64,000 nucleotides of DNA, from NCBI RefSeq assembly GCF_001425605.1, contig NZ_LMRG01000029.1, forward strand, positions 1 to 64,000, written 5' to 3'. Made by a program: the position numbers and the translations under genes. Positions within the stretch are counted from its first letter, which is position 1. Each line of letters starts with the position of its first letter. The stretch comes from Rhizobium sp. Leaf453 (GTDB taxonomy: Bacteria; Pseudomonadota; Alphaproteobacteria; Rhizobiales; Rhizobiaceae). Below, one piece after another: positions 24,554 through 35,654 of this stretch. The notes beneath the pieces are model-generated. The model worked only from the letters and a program-made list of their open reading frames with translations, was not told the DNA's origin and searched no databases.

Positions 24554-25708
24554 ATGCTGTTCTGGATTCTCGTTGCCATCCTGACGGCGGCTGTTGCTGC
24601 CGTTCTGCTGCTTCCGCTGTTGCGCGCCGCCGCGCGCGTCGAGGCGCCTCGCTCCCATGATGTCGAAGTCTATCGGGACCAGTTGAAAGAACTCGAGCGT
24701 GATCGCGCGGGCGGACTGATTTCCGCCGAGGATGCCGAATTCGCACGCGCCGAAGTTGCCCGCCGCCTGCTGGCGGCCTCCGATGCCGTCAAGGCAACCG
24801 CAAGCGTACCGGCGCCGCGCCGAAGCAATCGGCTGGCGCAGCTTGCCGTCGTCGTCATCCTGCCCGCCATAGGCCTCTGTCTTTACTTGCGTACAGGCAA
24901 CCCGGGCGTGCCGGATGCGCCGCTGGCAGCCCGTCTTGCAAACCCCGGCAACGACATGAACATCCTGATCGCGCGGGCGGAACGCCAGCTTGTGATCAAT
25001 CCAGAGGACGGCGCCGGCTGGGACGTACTGGCACCGATCTATTACCGTAGCGGCCGGGTTCAGGAGGCTGCGACGGCCTTTCGCAACGCGCTGCGCATTC
25101 TTGGGCCGACGCCTGTTCGCCTCGGCGGTTATGCCGAGAGCCTGATCGCCCTGTCGGGTGGATTAGTGACGAGCGAGGCGCAGGAAGCGCTTGAGAAATC
25201 GCTGGTGATCGAGCCGAACGATCCGCGCGCGCAGTTCTATCTGGCGCTGGCGATGAAGCAGGAGGGAAGGTCGGCGGATGCACTGGCCGCCTTCCGCAAG
25301 ATCGTCGCGACATCACCGAAGGACGCGCCGTGGCTGCCGCTGGTCAACGACCATATCGCGAGCCTTGATGGTGGCGTCCAGTCGGGCCAAAGTGCCGAGG
25401 CCGGACCCAAGCTCGGTAACCCGACGGCGGACGATATTGCTGCCGCTCAGGATATGAGCGCGGGTGACCGGACGGCGATGATCGAGGGCATGGTCGGCAG
25501 CCTTGCCGAAAAGCTGAAGGCCGACCCGAAAAATTTCGAAGGATGGATGCGGATCATCCGTTCCTACTCAGTCCTTGGCCAGAAGGATAAGGCGGCGGAG
25601 GCCCTGAAGCAGGGATTGAAAGTCTTTCCGGCTGAGGGGAACGAGGGTAAACAATTGCTGGCGCTTGCCGGTGAACTTGGCTTGAAGACCGATGGAGGCG
25701 CGCAATGA
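24554..25708 (+). CDS. cycH: Cytochrome c biogenesis protein CcmI (CycH)
   Basis: A 384-residue protein. The N-terminal membrane segment ([22 protein letters not shown]) and [22 protein letters not shown] are typical of CcmI. A second membrane segment lies near 97-112 and TPR-like helices ([25 protein letters not shown]) fill the periplasmic part. It holds apocytochrome c for the haem lyase. It is the first gene of cycHJKL and overlaps cycJ by ATGA. Confidence 0.92.
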   Translation: MLFWILVAILTAAVAAVLLLPLLRAAARVEAPRSHDVEVYRDQLKELERDRAGGLISAEDAEFARAEVARRLLAASDAVKATASVPAPRRSNRLAQLAVVVILPAIGLCLYLRTGNPGVPDAPLAARLANPGNDMNILIARAERQLVINPEDGAGWDVLAPIYYRSGRVQEAATAFRNALRILGPTPVRLGGYAESLIALSGGLVTSEAQEALEKSLVIEPNDPRAQFYLALAMKQEGRSADALAAFRKIVATSPKDAPWLPLVNDHIASLDGGVQSGQSAEAGPKLGNPTADDIAAAQDMSAGDRTAMIEGMVGSLAEKLKADPKNFEGWMRIIRSYSVLGQKDKAAEALKQGLKVFPAEGNEGKQLLALAGELGLKTDGGAQ

Positions 25709-26157
25709 CCCGCAAGCAGAAGCGCCTGGCAATCATCGGCGGGGGTGTCAGTTTCATCGTCGCGGCCGTGCTGCTGGTGATGTTCGCCTTCAGCCAGTCG
25801 GTCGCCTATTTCTATGTTCCCGGCGACCTTGCCAAGGCAAACCTGGCGCCGGGGACTCGCATCCGCTTGGGCGGACTGGTCGAGACCGGCTCCGTGAAGC
25901 GTGGCGAGGGGGCGACGATCACTTTCAGCGTCACGGATACGCTGGGGCATGTGCCGGTGAGTTATACCGGTATCCTTCCCGATCTTTTCCGTGAAGGGCA
26001 GGGCGTTGTCGCCGAGGGCAGCTTCAAGGATGGAAATCAGCTTTTCGTTGCCGACACTGTGCTGGCCAAGCATGATGAGACCTACATGCCGAAGGATGTC
26101 GCGGACCGGCTGAAAGAGCAGGGTGTCTCGCTCGGGGGCAAGGAGAATATCCAATGA
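25705..26157 (+). CDS. cycJ: Haem chaperone CcmE (CycJ)
   Basis: A 150-residue periplasmic haem chaperone anchored by one membrane segment (about 9-30). The haem-binding His123 and Tyr127 are in KHDETYMPK. The OB-fold blocks [15 protein letters not shown] and [19 protein letters not shown] are intact. It passes haem from CcmC to CcmF/H. It overlaps both neighbours (ATGA), so the operon is tightly coupled. Confidence 0.95.
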   Translation: MTRKQKRLAIIGGGVSFIVAAVLLVMFAFSQSVAYFYVPGDLAKANLAPGTRIRLGGLVETGSVKRGEGATITFSVTDTLGHVPVSYTGILPDLFREGQGVVAEGSFKDGNQLFVADTVLAKHDETYMPKDVADRLKEQGVSLGGKENIQ

Positions 26158-28142
26158 TCGTTGAGCTTGGCCACTACGCGCTTGTGCTGGTACTGGCGAC
26201 TTCGTTGCTTCAATCGGTCTTGCCCATCATCGGGGCGCTGCGCAACGATGGGCCACTGATGGAAATCGGCACGATCGCGGCCAAGGCGACATTCCTGCTG
26301 GTGGCGCTTTCCTTCGGCGCCTTGACCTATGCCCATGTGACCTCCGACTTCTCCGTCCAAAACGTCTGGGAGAACTCGCATTCGCAGATCCCATTGATCT
26401 ACAAGTTCTCCGGTGTCTGGGGGAACCATGAAGGGTCCATGCTGCTGTGGATGCTGATCCTGGCATTCTTCTCGGCGCTGGTTGCGTGGTTCGGAAACAA
26501 TCTGCCGGACACGTTGAAGGCCAATGTGCTGGCCGTACAGGCCATGATCACCGCCGCGTTTTCGCTATTTATTCTCCTGACGTCCAATCCCTTCAATCGG
26601 CTCCTCGATGCGCCCGGCGAGGGGCAAGACCTCAATCCGGTCCTGCAGGACGTTGGCCTCGCCATCCATCCGCCGCTGCTCTATCTCGGTTATGTCGGTT
26701 TTTCCGTCTGCTTTTCTTTTGCCGTGGCGGCGCTGATCGAAGGCCGCATCGATGCGGCCTGGGCGCGCTGGGTTCGGCCGTGGACATTGGCTGCCTGGAC
26801 CTTCCTGACGGCCGGCATCGCCATGGGGTCCTACTGGGCCTATTACGAACTGGGTTGGGGCGGCTGGTGGTTCTGGGACCCGGTCGAAAACGCATCCTTC
26901 ATTCCCTGGCTTGCCGGGACGGCGCTGCTTCATTCGGCGCTTGTGATGGAAAAGCGGGAAGCGCTGAAAATCTGGACGGTGCTTCTGGCGCTGATGACCT
27001 TTTCGATGTCGTTGCTCGGGACGTTTCTCGTTCGGTCCGGTGTCCTGACCTCGGTGCACGCCTTCGCCACCGATCCGACGCGCGGCGTGTTCATTCTGGT
27101 CATCCTCATCCTGTTCATCGGCGGTTCGCTGTCGCTGTTTGCCTTCCGCGCCTCACGGCTCAAGGTTGGCGGGCTGTTCGCCCCGATTTCGCGTGAGGGC
27201 GCGCTGGTCTTCAACAATCTCATCCTCACGACAGCGGCCGCCACTGTTTTGACTGGCACGCTTTATCCGCTGGTTCTGGAAGCGCTGACGGGCTCCAAGA
27301 TTTCCGTCGGACCACCTTTCTTCAACATGACGTTCGGGTTGTTGATGCTGCCTCTGCTGTTGGCGGTTCCCTTCGGGCCTCTTCTGGCCTGGAAGCGGGG
27401 TGACCTGCTCGGCGCGGGCCAGCGACTGTTTGCGGCGGTGGCGGTCGGGCTGGTTGGCGGCAGTGCAGTTTACTATGCGCAGAACGGCGGGCCGGTCATG
27501 GCTTTGCTCGGTCTTGCCCTCGGCTTCTACCTGATCGTGGGCTCGCTGACGGAGGTTTATCTGCGATCCGGATTCGGCAAGGTCGCCGGTTCGGTTGCCG
27601 TGCGGCGGCTGACGGGCCTGCCCCGCTCAGTCTTCGGTGCTGCTCTAGCGCATGTCGGGCTCGGCGTGACGCTGATCGGTATCGTTGCGGTCACGGCATT
27701 TTCGACGGAGCATGTCGTCGAGATGAAGCAGGGCATGACCACGGAGGCCGGCGGTTACACACTGCGCTTCGATGGTCTGCGCAACAGTAATGGTCCCAAC
27801 TACAGCGAGGAGAGCGGGCATTTCAGCATCACGCGCGCGGACGCTTTGTTGGGCGATGTATGGTCTTCCAAGCGGTTCTACACGGCGCGGCAGATGCCGA
27901 CGACGGAAGCCGGCATCCGCACATTCGGCCTCAGCCAGCTCTATGTCTCGCTGGGTGACGACATGGCCGATGGTGGTGTCGTGGTGCGGGTCTGGTGGAA
28001 GCCGCTGATCCTGTGCATCTGGGGAGGAGCCCTGTTCATGATGGCCGGCGGGATAGTCTCGCTCAGCGACAGGCGTTTGCGTGTCGGCGCGCCGTCCCGG
28101 GCGAAGAAGCTGAAAAAGCCGGTTCTGGAGCCAGCGCAATGA
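26154..28142 (+). CDS. cycK: Haem lyase subunit CcmF (CycK)
   Basis: A 662-residue polytopic membrane protein with about 14-15 hydrophobic segments. The WWD haem-handling domain reads [18 protein letters not shown] near residues 231-248. Conserved His occur around [11 protein letters not shown] and [12 protein letters not shown]. It attaches haem to apocytochrome c together with CcmH and CcmI. The length matches the family. The end overlaps cycL. Confidence 0.95.
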   Translation: MIVELGHYALVLVLATSLLQSVLPIIGALRNDGPLMEIGTIAAKATFLLVALSFGALTYAHVTSDFSVQNVWENSHSQIPLIYKFSGVWGNHEGSMLLWMLILAFFSALVAWFGNNLPDTLKANVLAVQAMITAAFSLFILLTSNPFNRLLDAPGEGQDLNPVLQDVGLAIHPPLLYLGYVGFSVCFSFAVAALIEGRIDAAWARWVRPWTLAAWTFLTAGIAMGSYWAYYELGWGGWWFWDPVENASFIPWLAGTALLHSALVMEKREALKIWTVLLALMTFSMSLLGTFLVRSGVLTSVHAFATDPTRGVFILVILILFIGGSLSLFAFRASRLKVGGLFAPISREGALVFNNLILTTAAATVLTGTLYPLVLEALTGSKISVGPPFFNMTFGLLMLPLLLAVPFGPLLAWKRGDLLGAGQRLFAAVAVGLVGGSAVYYAQNGGPVMALLGLALGFYLIVGSLTEVYLRSGFGKVAGSVAVRRLTGLPRSVFGAALAHVGLGVTLIGIVAVTAFSTEHVVEMKQGMTTEAGGYTLRFDGLRNSNGPNYSEESGHFSITRADALLGDVWSSKRFYTARQMPTTEAGIRTFGLSQLYVSLGDDMADGGVVVRVWWKPLILCIWGGALFMMAGGIVSLSDRRLRVGAPSRAKKLKKPVLEPAQ

Positions 28143-28594
28143 TCCGCCGGTTGGTCTTCGTGCTGTTGCTGATGATCTCGGCCTGGCCGGCCTTTGCGGT
28201 CAATCCGGACGAGGTGCTGGCTGATCCGGCGCTCGAAGCCCGCGCTCGCGCCCTGTCGGCGCAACTGCGCTGTATGGTCTGCCAGAACCAGTCGATCGAC
28301 GATTCCAACGCTGAGCTCGCCAAGGATTTGCGCCTGCTGGTGCGCGAGCGGATCACCAATGGTGACAGCGATGCTGCGGTCATCGACTATGTGGTGTCGC
28401 GCTACGGCGAATTCGTGCTGCTCAAGCCGCGTTTCGAGGCGAAGACGCTCATCCTCTGGGGCGCGCCGGTCATTCTGCTTCTCGCAGGAGCCGTTGCCAT
28501 GTTGACTGCTGTTCGGCGCCGAACAGGGAAGGTGACGGGAACGAAACTTTCCGCCGAGGAACAGGCGCGTCTGGATGCTGTATTGAAAGACTGA
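28139..28594 (+). CDS. cycL: Thiol oxidoreductase CcmH (CycL)
   Basis: A 151-residue protein with a signal peptide (residues 1-20, ending PAFA) and the active-site motif RCMVCQNQ (Cys45, Cys48), followed by [20 protein letters not shown]. One C-terminal membrane segment is near 106-124. It reduces the CXXCH thiols of apocytochrome c for haem ligation. I start at ATG 28139, in an ATGA overlap with cycK. It closes the operon. Confidence 0.93.
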   Translation: MIRRLVFVLLLMISAWPAFAVNPDEVLADPALEARARALSAQLRCMVCQNQSIDDSNAELAKDLRLLVRERITNGDSDAAVIDYVVSRYGEFVLLKPRFEAKTLILWGAPVILLLAGAVAMLTAVRRRTGKVTGTKLSAEEQARLDAVLKD

Positions 28595-28803
28595 TTTCGT
28601 TCGGTTTTTCAGGCCCCGTGGTCTGATGGCCCAAGACGTTGCCGTTTAAAGATTTACAGGCTCTCTACTCCAAAAGAACAGTTAGTCCCAACATTACCAA
28701 AAGTTCACGTCGCGGACACGAGCCAGTAAGGTGCGTTCGACTAAACCTTTCTCATCGGCTGTTCCTCCAGTCAGCCAGACTTTGAAGAGAAAAGGCAAAT
28801 CGG

Positions 28804-30375
28804 ATGTTCAAGAACCAATCACTGCGTCCTTCCCTGAAGACTGTTTTGAAAACCTCGACCGTCGCGGGGCTCGCGGCTGTCATGCTGTCGACCGGCATCC
28901 CTGCTACCGTCACCCATTCCTTTGCCGCCGCCGTCAAGATCGAGGCGCCGCAGGTTCCGAGCTTTGCGAACGTGGTCGATGCCGTTTCTCCGGCTGTCGT
29001 GTCCGTTCGCGTCCAGTCGCGCGCCAACCCGGTTTCCGATGATGCCAGTAACGGCTTCAGCTTCGATTTCGGCGGCCGTGGTTTTGACGAACTTCCCGAC
29101 GATCACCCGCTGAAGCGCTTCTTCAAGGAATTCGGCGGCCCGAACGGCGGCCAGGATAATGACAGACGCGCCGATCGTGGCCATGGCCCGCGTGACGGCA
29201 AGCCGGGTCGCCTGCGTCCGACCTCGCAGGGTTCCGGCTTCTTCATTTCCGAAGACGGTTACCTCGTCACCAACAACCACGTCGTTTCCGATGGCTCGGC
29301 CTTCACCGTTATTCTGAACGATGGCACCGAACTCGACGCCAAGCTGATCGGCAAGGACAGCCGTACGGATCTTGCCGTCCTGAAGGTCGATGACAAGCGC
29401 AAGTTCGCCTATGTCGGTTTTGCCGATGACAGCAAGGTCCGTGTCGGTGACTGGGTCGTAGCCGTCGGCAATCCGTTCGGTCTCGGCGGTACGGTGACTG
29501 CGGGTATCGTTTCGGCCCGTGGCCGCGATATCGGCTCCGGCCCCTATGACGATTACCTGCAGGTCGATGCGGCCGTGAACCGTGGCAACTCGGGTGGCCC
29601 CACCTTCAATCTCAACGGCGAAGTTGTTGGCATCAACACCGCGATCTTCTCGCCCTCCGGCGGCAATGTCGGCATCGCCTTCGCCATTCCGGCATCCGTT
29701 GCCAAGGACGTGGTCAACGACCTGATGAAGGACGGCGAAGTCTCGCGCGGCTGGCTTGGCGTGCAGATCCAACCCGTCGACAAGGACGTGGCCGAATCGC
29801 TCGGCCTTGCCGAGGCGAGCGGCGCGCTTGTCATCGAACCGCAGGCCGGTTCTCCCGGTGAAAAAGCCGGTATCAAGAAGGGCGACGTGATCACCGCCGT
29901 CGACGGCGACACGATCAAGGGACCGCGCGAACTGGCTCGCAAGATCGGCGCCATGCGTCCGGGCACCAGCGTCGACGTCACGCTCTGGCGCGACGGCAAG
30001 GCGGAAAGTGTCAAGCTGGAAGTCGGCACGCTGCCGGCGGACAAGGAAGCTTCTGCCGGTGCCGAACAGCAGCCGCAGCAGGAAGAGCAGCCTTCGAGCG
30101 AGAAGGCTCTGGCTGACCTCGGCGTCACCGTCATGCCGGCCGATGACGGCAATGGCGTGACGATCTCCGCTGTCGATCCGGACTCCGACGCCAGCGATCG
30201 CGGGCTGAAGGAAGGCCAGAAGATCGTTTCGGTCAACAACCAGGAGGTCAAGTCGGCCGACGACATCCTCAAGGTGATCGAAGCCGCCAAGAAGGATGGC
30301 CGCACCAAGGCGCTGTTCCAGATCGAGGCTGACAATGCCAGCCGCTTCGTGGCGCTGCCGATCAACCAGGGGTGA
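28804..30375 (+). CDS. degP: Do-family periplasmic serine protease (DegP/HtrA)
   Basis: A 523-residue protease-chaperone of the periplasm. The signal segment is at about 18-42. The catalytic triad is His159 (TNNHVVSDGS), Asp189 (SRTDLAVLKV) and Ser263 (NRGNSGGPTFN). Two PDZ domains follow (about 290-400 and 430-515), linked by a Gln/Glu-rich stretch (EQQPQQEEQPSSEK). An acidic-basic linker near 115-138 (DNDRRADRGHGPRDGKPGR) is the variable LA loop. The following two-component pair may sense envelope stress and control it. The 209-bp upstream gap should hold the promoter; I cannot assign a sigma factor. Confidence 0.93.
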   Translation: MFKNQSLRPSLKTVLKTSTVAGLAAVMLSTGIPATVTHSFAAAVKIEAPQVPSFANVVDAVSPAVVSVRVQSRANPVSDDASNGFSFDFGGRGFDELPDDHPLKRFFKEFGGPNGGQDNDRRADRGHGPRDGKPGRLRPTSQGSGFFISEDGYLVTNNHVVSDGSAFTVILNDGTELDAKLIGKDSRTDLAVLKVDDKRKFAYVGFADDSKVRVGDWVVAVGNPFGLGGTVTAGIVSARGRDIGSGPYDDYLQVDAAVNRGNSGGPTFNLNGEVVGINTAIFSPSGGNVGIAFAIPASVAKDVVNDLMKDGEVSRGWLGVQIQPVDKDVAESLGLAEASGALVIEPQAGSPGEKAGIKKGDVITAVDGDTIKGPRELARKIGAMRPGTSVDVTLWRDGKAESVKLEVGTLPADKEASAGAEQQPQQEEQPSSEKALADLGVTVMPADDGNGVTISAVDPDSDASDRGLKEGQKIVSVNNQEVKSADDILKVIEAAKKDGRTKALFQIEADNASRFVALPINQG

Positions 30376-30395
30376 TGCGGCTCCACTGATCAGCC

Positions 30396-30432
30396 GGGCG
30401 CCGCGAACTCTCTCCAGAGTTTCGCGGCGCCC
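30396..30432 (+). terminator. Terminator hairpin after degP
   Basis: GGGCGCCGCGAACTCT and AGAGTTTCGCGGCGCCC pair over 16 bases with a one-base bulge and a CTCC loop. A very strong stem; no T-run follows. Confidence 0.75.
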
Positions 30433-30536
30433 GACGTTTCAGGGAAAAGTCTCGCCGCGCAACCGGGCGGAAGGACGCAATTTCCCGAGGTCAAACCGGT
30501 TGTGGAAGAGACAGGTCCGGGACTATGGTCGCGCGC

Positions 30537-31241
30537 ATGAAGATTCTGATTATCGAAGATGACCTGGAGGCGGCTGCCTATCTGGCCAAGGCCTTTCGCG
30601 AGGCTGGCATTGTTTCCGATCATGCGAGCGACGGCGAAAGCGGCTTGTTCATGGCGAGCGAAAATACCTACGACGTGCTCGTCATCGACCGCATGCTGCC
30701 GCGACGCGACGGCCTCTCTGTTATCAGTGAATTGCGCCGCAAAGCCATCCACACGCCGGTGCTGATCCTTTCGGCGCTGGGCCAGGTCGATGATCGGGTG
30801 ACGGGCCTGCGGGCCGGCGGCGACGACTATCTGCCCAAGCCCTACGCCTTCAACGAACTGCTTGCCCGCGTCGAGGTCCTTGGCCGCCGAAAGGGCGCGC
30901 CCGAGCAGGACATGGTCTACCGCGTCGGCGATCTTGAACTGGACCGGCTGTCGCACACCGTCCGGCGTCAGGGCCGAGAGCTGCTGCTTCAGCCGCGCGA
31001 ATTCCGGCTCCTGGAATATCTGATGAAGAATGCAGGGCAGGTGGTGACGCGCACCATGCTACTCGAAAATGTCTGGGATTATCACTTCGATCCGCAGACC
31101 AATGTCATCGACGTGCATGTGTCGCGGCTGCGCTCGAAGATCGAGAAGGATTTTGACCTGCCGCTACTGCGGACCGTTCGCGGTTCGGGCTACATGATCA
31201 AGGACGAAACGGCCAAGGGTGACGGGCGTCCCGACGCATGA
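30537..31241 (+). CDS. OmpR-family response regulator next to degP
   Basis: A 234-residue regulator with receiver (EDD at 7-9, phospho-acceptor Asp51 in LVIDRMLPRRDG, DDYLPKPYAF with the conserved Lys) and winged-helix output (REFRLLEYLMKNAGQVVTRTML, VIDVHVSRLRSKIE). I start at ATG 30537; ATG 30525 is in frame four codons earlier. It overlaps the kinase gene by ATGA, so they form one unit. The position after degP suggests envelope stress control, which is inference. Confidence 0.9.
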   Translation: MKILIIEDDLEAAAYLAKAFREAGIVSDHASDGESGLFMASENTYDVLVIDRMLPRRDGLSVISELRRKAIHTPVLILSALGQVDDRVTGLRAGGDDYLPKPYAFNELLARVEVLGRRKGAPEQDMVYRVGDLELDRLSHTVRRQGRELLLQPREFRLLEYLMKNAGQVVTRTMLLENVWDYHFDPQTNVIDVHVSRLRSKIEKDFDLPLLRTVRGSGYMIKDETAKGDGRPDA

Positions 31242-32647
31242 GCAGACTGCGCGTTCTCCTTCGCACCACTGCCCTTCGCCTTTCGGCGCTTTATCTCGTG
31301 CTCTTTGCGCTCTGCGCGGCGTTTCTCGTCTTCTACGTGACCGCCATGTCCGAGCGCCTGCTGGAGCAGCAGACGCGCGACGCGGTCACGGCCGAGGTTT
31401 CCCAAATCGACAACGTCTATGCGCGCGGCGGCGTGAACGCGCTGCTCAGGACGCTGGAGCGGCGTGCACGTCAACCCGGCGCCAATCTCTATGTCATCGC
31501 CGGCCCCACGGGCGAGATTCTCGCCGGCAATGTCGCCTCGCTGCAGCCGGGGCTACTCGACAAGGAAGGCTGGACGGGGGAGGCATTTCGCTATCAGCGC
31601 TATACCGACGAAAGCCGCAAGGAAACGCATGTGGCGCTGGCGCATGTGCTTGTTCTGGACAACGGGCTGCGAATCCTCGTCGGCCGCGATCTGCAGGAGC
31701 CGGAGAAATTTCGGGTGCTGGTGCGGCAGGCGCTGATGGTTGCTCTAGGCATCATGGGCATCGGCGCCCTGCTGATCTGGTTCGCCATTGGCCGCAATGC
31801 CCTGAAGCGGATCGACCGTATGTCGGACGCAAGCACCCGGATCATGGCGGGCGATCTTTCGCAGCGACTGCCGATGAGCGGCTCCGGCGACGAGTTCGAC
31901 CGGTTGTCGGAATCGCTGAACGCCATGCTGGGCCGGATCGAGAAGCTGAACGAGGGCCTTCGACAGGTTTCCGACAACATCGCCCACGACCTGAAGACAC
32001 CTCTGACCCGGCTGCGCAACAAGGCGGAGGCGGCGCTGGCGCACAAGGCGACCAATTCGGGATATCGCGCCTCGCTTGAGGAGATCATCGGCGAATCTGA
32101 CCAACTGATCCGTACCTTCAATGCGCTGTTGATGATTTCGCGGGTGGAGGCGGGGGCCGCCGCTGCCGAGATGAGCGATGTCGACCTGTCGCGCAGTGTC
32201 GCCGATTGCGTCGAGCTTTATGAGCCGGTGGCCGAAGATCGGGCCCTGACGCTGGAGGCGGACGTGCCGCCGGACATCCATGTCTCGGGCAATCGCGAAC
32301 TGATCGGGCAGGCGCTCGGCAACCTCATCGACAATGCCATCAAATATTCCGAGGGCGGCGCAAATCCTTCGATCCGCGTGACGCTTGCCCGGCGCGACGA
32401 CAGGATCGTTCTGTCGGTTGCCGATCACGGGCCGGGCATTCCCGCAGACAAGCGCGAGGATGTCGTCGAGCGTTTCGTGCGGCTGGACGAGAGCCGCAGC
32501 AAGCCGGGAACCGGCCTTGGACTGTCATTGGTCGAAGCGGTCATGGAGATGCACCAGGGCTCGCTCGAACTCGATGATACTGTGCCGGGTTCTGAAAACA
32601 ATCGTGGTTTGACCGCCAGCATGGTTTTCCCGACGCCGTCGGCCTGA
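31238..32647 (+). CDS. Sensor histidine kinase partner of the degP-linked regulator
   Basis: A 469-residue kinase. The two membrane segments lie near 13-35 (LSALYLVLFALCAAFLVFYV) and 165-188 (ALMVALGIMGIGALLIWFAI). HAMP follows (MSDASTRIMAGDLSQRLP), then phospho-acceptor His250 (DNIAHDLKTPLTRL) and ATPase boxes NLIDNAIKYSEGG, VADHGPGIP and KPGTGLGLSLV. The periplasmic domain is about 125 residues with no recognised fold. The HK/RR pair is of the general EnvZ/CpxA-type layout. Confidence 0.9.
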   Translation: MSRLRVLLRTTALRLSALYLVLFALCAAFLVFYVTAMSERLLEQQTRDAVTAEVSQIDNVYARGGVNALLRTLERRARQPGANLYVIAGPTGEILAGNVASLQPGLLDKEGWTGEAFRYQRYTDESRKETHVALAHVLVLDNGLRILVGRDLQEPEKFRVLVRQALMVALGIMGIGALLIWFAIGRNALKRIDRMSDASTRIMAGDLSQRLPMSGSGDEFDRLSESLNAMLGRIEKLNEGLRQVSDNIAHDLKTPLTRLRNKAEAALAHKATNSGYRASLEEIIGESDQLIRTFNALLMISRVEAGAAAAEMSDVDLSRSVADCVELYEPVAEDRALTLEADVPPDIHVSGNRELIGQALGNLIDNAIKYSEGGANPSIRVTLARRDDRIVLSVADHGPGIPADKREDVVERFVRLDESRSKPGTGLGLSLVEAVMEMHQGSLELDDTVPGSENNRGLTASMVFPTPSA

Positions 32648-32689
32648 TAGGCATGACGTGTCGAAATCGGGAGCATGGGAGAGGTCACG

Positions 32690-35644
32690 ATGCAGACGGA
32701 TGAACGGCGTCTTGCCGGGATCAGTGATTTTGCCATACGGCCGATGAGCCAGACGGACGCCAAGTCCGTGCAGTCCGCACTCAAGGACATGGCGAAGTCT
32801 TATCCGGAGATTGGCGATAGTCTCTCGTCGCACCCGCCGCTCAAGGATTTTCTGACGGCTGCCTTCTCGCTCTCGCCATATCTGCGGGACACGGCGAGTG
32901 CCCACCCAATCGTCCTTTCAAAGGCCCTTGCCGGGCCGATCCTTCCTTATCTCGAAGCTTGTATCGAGTCCGCGCGCTCGGCCTGGAAGGGCACGGAGCC
33001 TGGTAAGCCGGTATCCGATGCCGAGATCATGACGCGGTTGCGGCAGGCGAAGCGCGATATCGCCTTTGCCTTGGCGCTTGCCGATCTGTCCCGGTTCCTC
33101 GATGCCCGCGAGACGACACGCTGGCTGAGCGATTTTGCCGGTGCCGCCGTTTCCGCCGTGATCGACCACCTGCTTCTGGGTGCCCATGACGGCGGCAAGC
33201 TGTTTGTCTCCGATGTCGAGCATCCCAGCGAAAAGTCGGGTGTTGTCGTTCTCGGCATGGGCAAGCTTGGTGCATTCGAGCTGAACTATTCCTCCGATAT
33301 CGACCTCGTCGTGTTCTATGAGCCGCAGGCGCCGCTGATCACCGATCGCGAGGATGCGCCCGAAGTCTTTGCCCGGCTGCTGCGCCGGCTGATCCGCATC
33401 CTGCAGGAGCGTACCGGCGACGGTTATGTTTTCCGCACCGACCTGCGTCTGCGTCCCGATCCAGGCGCGACGCCGCTGGCGATCCCCGTCGAGGCGGCCA
33501 TCCTGTATTACGAAAGCCGGGGGCAGAACTGGGAGCGCGCGGCCTTCATCAAGGCACGTCCTGTTGCCGGCGATATCAAGGCCGGGGAGGCCTTCCTGCG
33601 CGAACTGACGCCATTCATGTTCCGCAAATACCTCGATTATGCGGCGATCGCCGATATCCATTCCATCAAGCGGCAGATCCATGCGCATAAGGGCCATGGC
33701 GAGATCGCGGTGAAAGGCCACAACGTCAAGCTCGGGCGCGGCGGTATCCGGGAAATCGAATTCTTCGTCCAGACGCAGCAACTGATCGCTGGTGGTCGCA
33801 TGCCGGAGCTGAGACTACGGGCGACCGAGCCGATGCTCACCGGGCTTGCCAAGGCGAACTGGATTGACGCGACCACGGCGGAAGAGCTGACGGAAGCCTA
33901 CTGGTTCCTGCGCGATGTCGAACACCGGATACAGATGGTGCGGGATGAGCAGACGCATTTGTTGCCGACGACGGACGCCGAGCTGAAGCGGATCGCCTAC
34001 ATGATGGGTTTTGCCGAGGTCAGCTCGTTTTCTGCCACCCTGTCGAAAATGCTGAAGACGGTCGAGCGCCGCTATGCGCAACTGTTCGAGCAGGAGGCCA
34101 AGCTATCGACCGAGACCGGCAATCTCGTTTTTACCGGCCAGAAGGACGACCCGGATACACTCGAAACCCTGAAAAATCTCGGTTACGAGCGGCCGCAGGA
34201 TATCTCTCGCACGATTCGCACCTGGCACTATGGCCGCTATCGTGCGACGCAATCGGTCGAGGCCCGCGAGCGGCTGACGGAGCTGACACCGGAGCTTTTG
34301 CGTGTATTTGGCCAGAGCAAGCGGGCGGATGAAGCGCTGTTGCGATTCGATCATTTCATCGCCGGGCTTCCTGCCGGCATCCAGCTGTTCTCGCTGCTTG
34401 GCAACAATCCCGGCCTCCTCTCGCTCATCGTCAACATCATGTCGGCAGCGCCGCGACTGGCCGATATCATCGCGAGTAAGCCGCATGTCTTCGACGGCAT
34501 GCTCGATCCGCGGCTTCTCGCCGAACTGCCGACGCGGGATTATCTGGGCGACCGGATCAGGGGCTTTCTGACCGGGGCGCGGCATTACGAGGATATTCTC
34601 GACCGGCTGCGGATCACGGCATCCGAACAGCGTTTCCTGATCGGTATTCGCCTTCTGACCGGGGTCATTCCCGGCGTGCAGGCGGGGCATGCCTTCACCG
34701 ATCTGGCCGACCTCATCATCACCGCCGCGCTGGATGCCGTACTCAATGAAGTCGAGGCGGCGCACGGGAGGTTTCCGGGCGGACGTGTGGCCGTAATTGG
34801 CATGGGCAAGCTCGGCAGCCACGAACTGACCGCCGGGTCGGATGTCGATATCATCCTTCTCTATGATTATGACGACGCTGCACTGGAATCCGATGGTCCC
34901 AAGCCGCTCGATTCCGTGCGGTACTTCACGCGCATCACCCAGCGGCTGATCTCGGCGCTTTCCGCGCCGACGGCGGAGGGCGTGCTGTATGAGGTCGACA
35001 TGCGCCTGCGCCCGTCCGGCAACAAGGGACCCGTCGCGACGCGCATCAACGCATTCGAGAAATACCAGCGGGAAGAAGCCTGGACCTGGGAGCACATGGC
35101 GCTGACGCGTGCCCGTGTCCTGTGTGGTGACGAAAGCCTGATCAGCCAGGCCAATGCCATCGTCGGTGATATTCTCGGACAAAGTCGTGACATTGCGAAG
35201 GTCACGGCCGATGTTTCAGAGATGCGGGACCTGATCGACAAGGAAAAGCCGCCGACGGATGTCTGGGATTTCAAGCTCATTCCCGGTGGGCTCGTCGATA
35301 TCGAGTTTATCGCCCAGTATCTGACCCTGATCGCACCGGCAAAGGGGAAGGCGGTGCCTGCGAACGGGACATCAACGGCCGATGTCCTGCGGGTACTTGG
35401 GCCTGATCTCTTGAGCGCGACGGATCTCGATACGGTGCTGGAAGCCTTGGCGCTCTTCACGGACCTGTCGCAGATGGTGCGGCTGTGTATCGAAGGCGAT
35501 CTCGAACTCAAGGATGCGCCGGCCGGTCTGATCGACCTCCTGTGCCGTGCGGGCGATGCGCCGGATATCAAGGTGCTGGAGGCTGACATTCGCCGCCTCT
35601 CGAAGGCGGTCCGCCGGATTTTCCAGGTGGTCGTGAAAGCCTGA
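32690..35644 (+). CDS. glnE: Glutamine synthetase adenylyltransferase/deadenylylase GlnE
   Basis: A 984-residue two-headed enzyme that adenylylates and deadenylylates glutamine synthetase in response to PII. Both nucleotidyltransferase domains are intact: VVLGMGKLGAFELNYSSDID in the N-half and AVIGMGKLGSHELTAGSDVD in the C-half, each with its acidic metal ligands. Length matches the family. I start at ATG 32690, preceded by GGGAGAGG; ATG 32675 is also in frame but leaves no ribosome-binding site. It ends 10 bases before the convergent pleC stop. Confidence 0.95.
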   Translation: MQTDERRLAGISDFAIRPMSQTDAKSVQSALKDMAKSYPEIGDSLSSHPPLKDFLTAAFSLSPYLRDTASAHPIVLSKALAGPILPYLEACIESARSAWKGTEPGKPVSDAEIMTRLRQAKRDIAFALALADLSRFLDARETTRWLSDFAGAAVSAVIDHLLLGAHDGGKLFVSDVEHPSEKSGVVVLGMGKLGAFELNYSSDIDLVVFYEPQAPLITDREDAPEVFARLLRRLIRILQERTGDGYVFRTDLRLRPDPGATPLAIPVEAAILYYESRGQNWERAAFIKARPVAGDIKAGEAFLRELTPFMFRKYLDYAAIADIHSIKRQIHAHKGHGEIAVKGHNVKLGRGGIREIEFFVQTQQLIAGGRMPELRLRATEPMLTGLAKANWIDATTAEELTEAYWFLRDVEHRIQMVRDEQTHLLPTTDAELKRIAYMMGFAEVSSFSATLSKMLKTVERRYAQLFEQEAKLSTETGNLVFTGQKDDPDTLETLKNLGYERPQDISRTIRTWHYGRYRATQSVEARERLTELTPELLRVFGQSKRADEALLRFDHFIAGLPAGIQLFSLLGNNPGLLSLIVNIMSAAPRLADIIASKPHVFDGMLDPRLLAELPTRDYLGDRIRGFLTGARHYEDILDRLRITASEQRFLIGIRLLTGVIPGVQAGHAFTDLADLIITAALDAVLNEVEAAHGRFPGGRVAVIGMGKLGSHELTAGSDVDIILLYDYDDAALESDGPKPLDSVRYFTRITQRLISALSAPTAEGVLYEVDMRLRPSGNKGPVATRINAFEKYQREEAWTWEHMALTRARVLCGDESLISQANAIVGDILGQSRDIAKVTADVSEMRDLIDKEKPPTDVWDFKLIPGGLVDIEFIAQYLTLIAPAKGKAVPANGTSTADVLRVLGPDLLSATDLDTVLEALALFTDLSQMVRLCIEGDLELKDAPAGLIDLLCRAGDAPDIKVLEADIRRLSKAVRRIFQVVVKA

Positions 35645-35654
35645 GAGCGGACGC

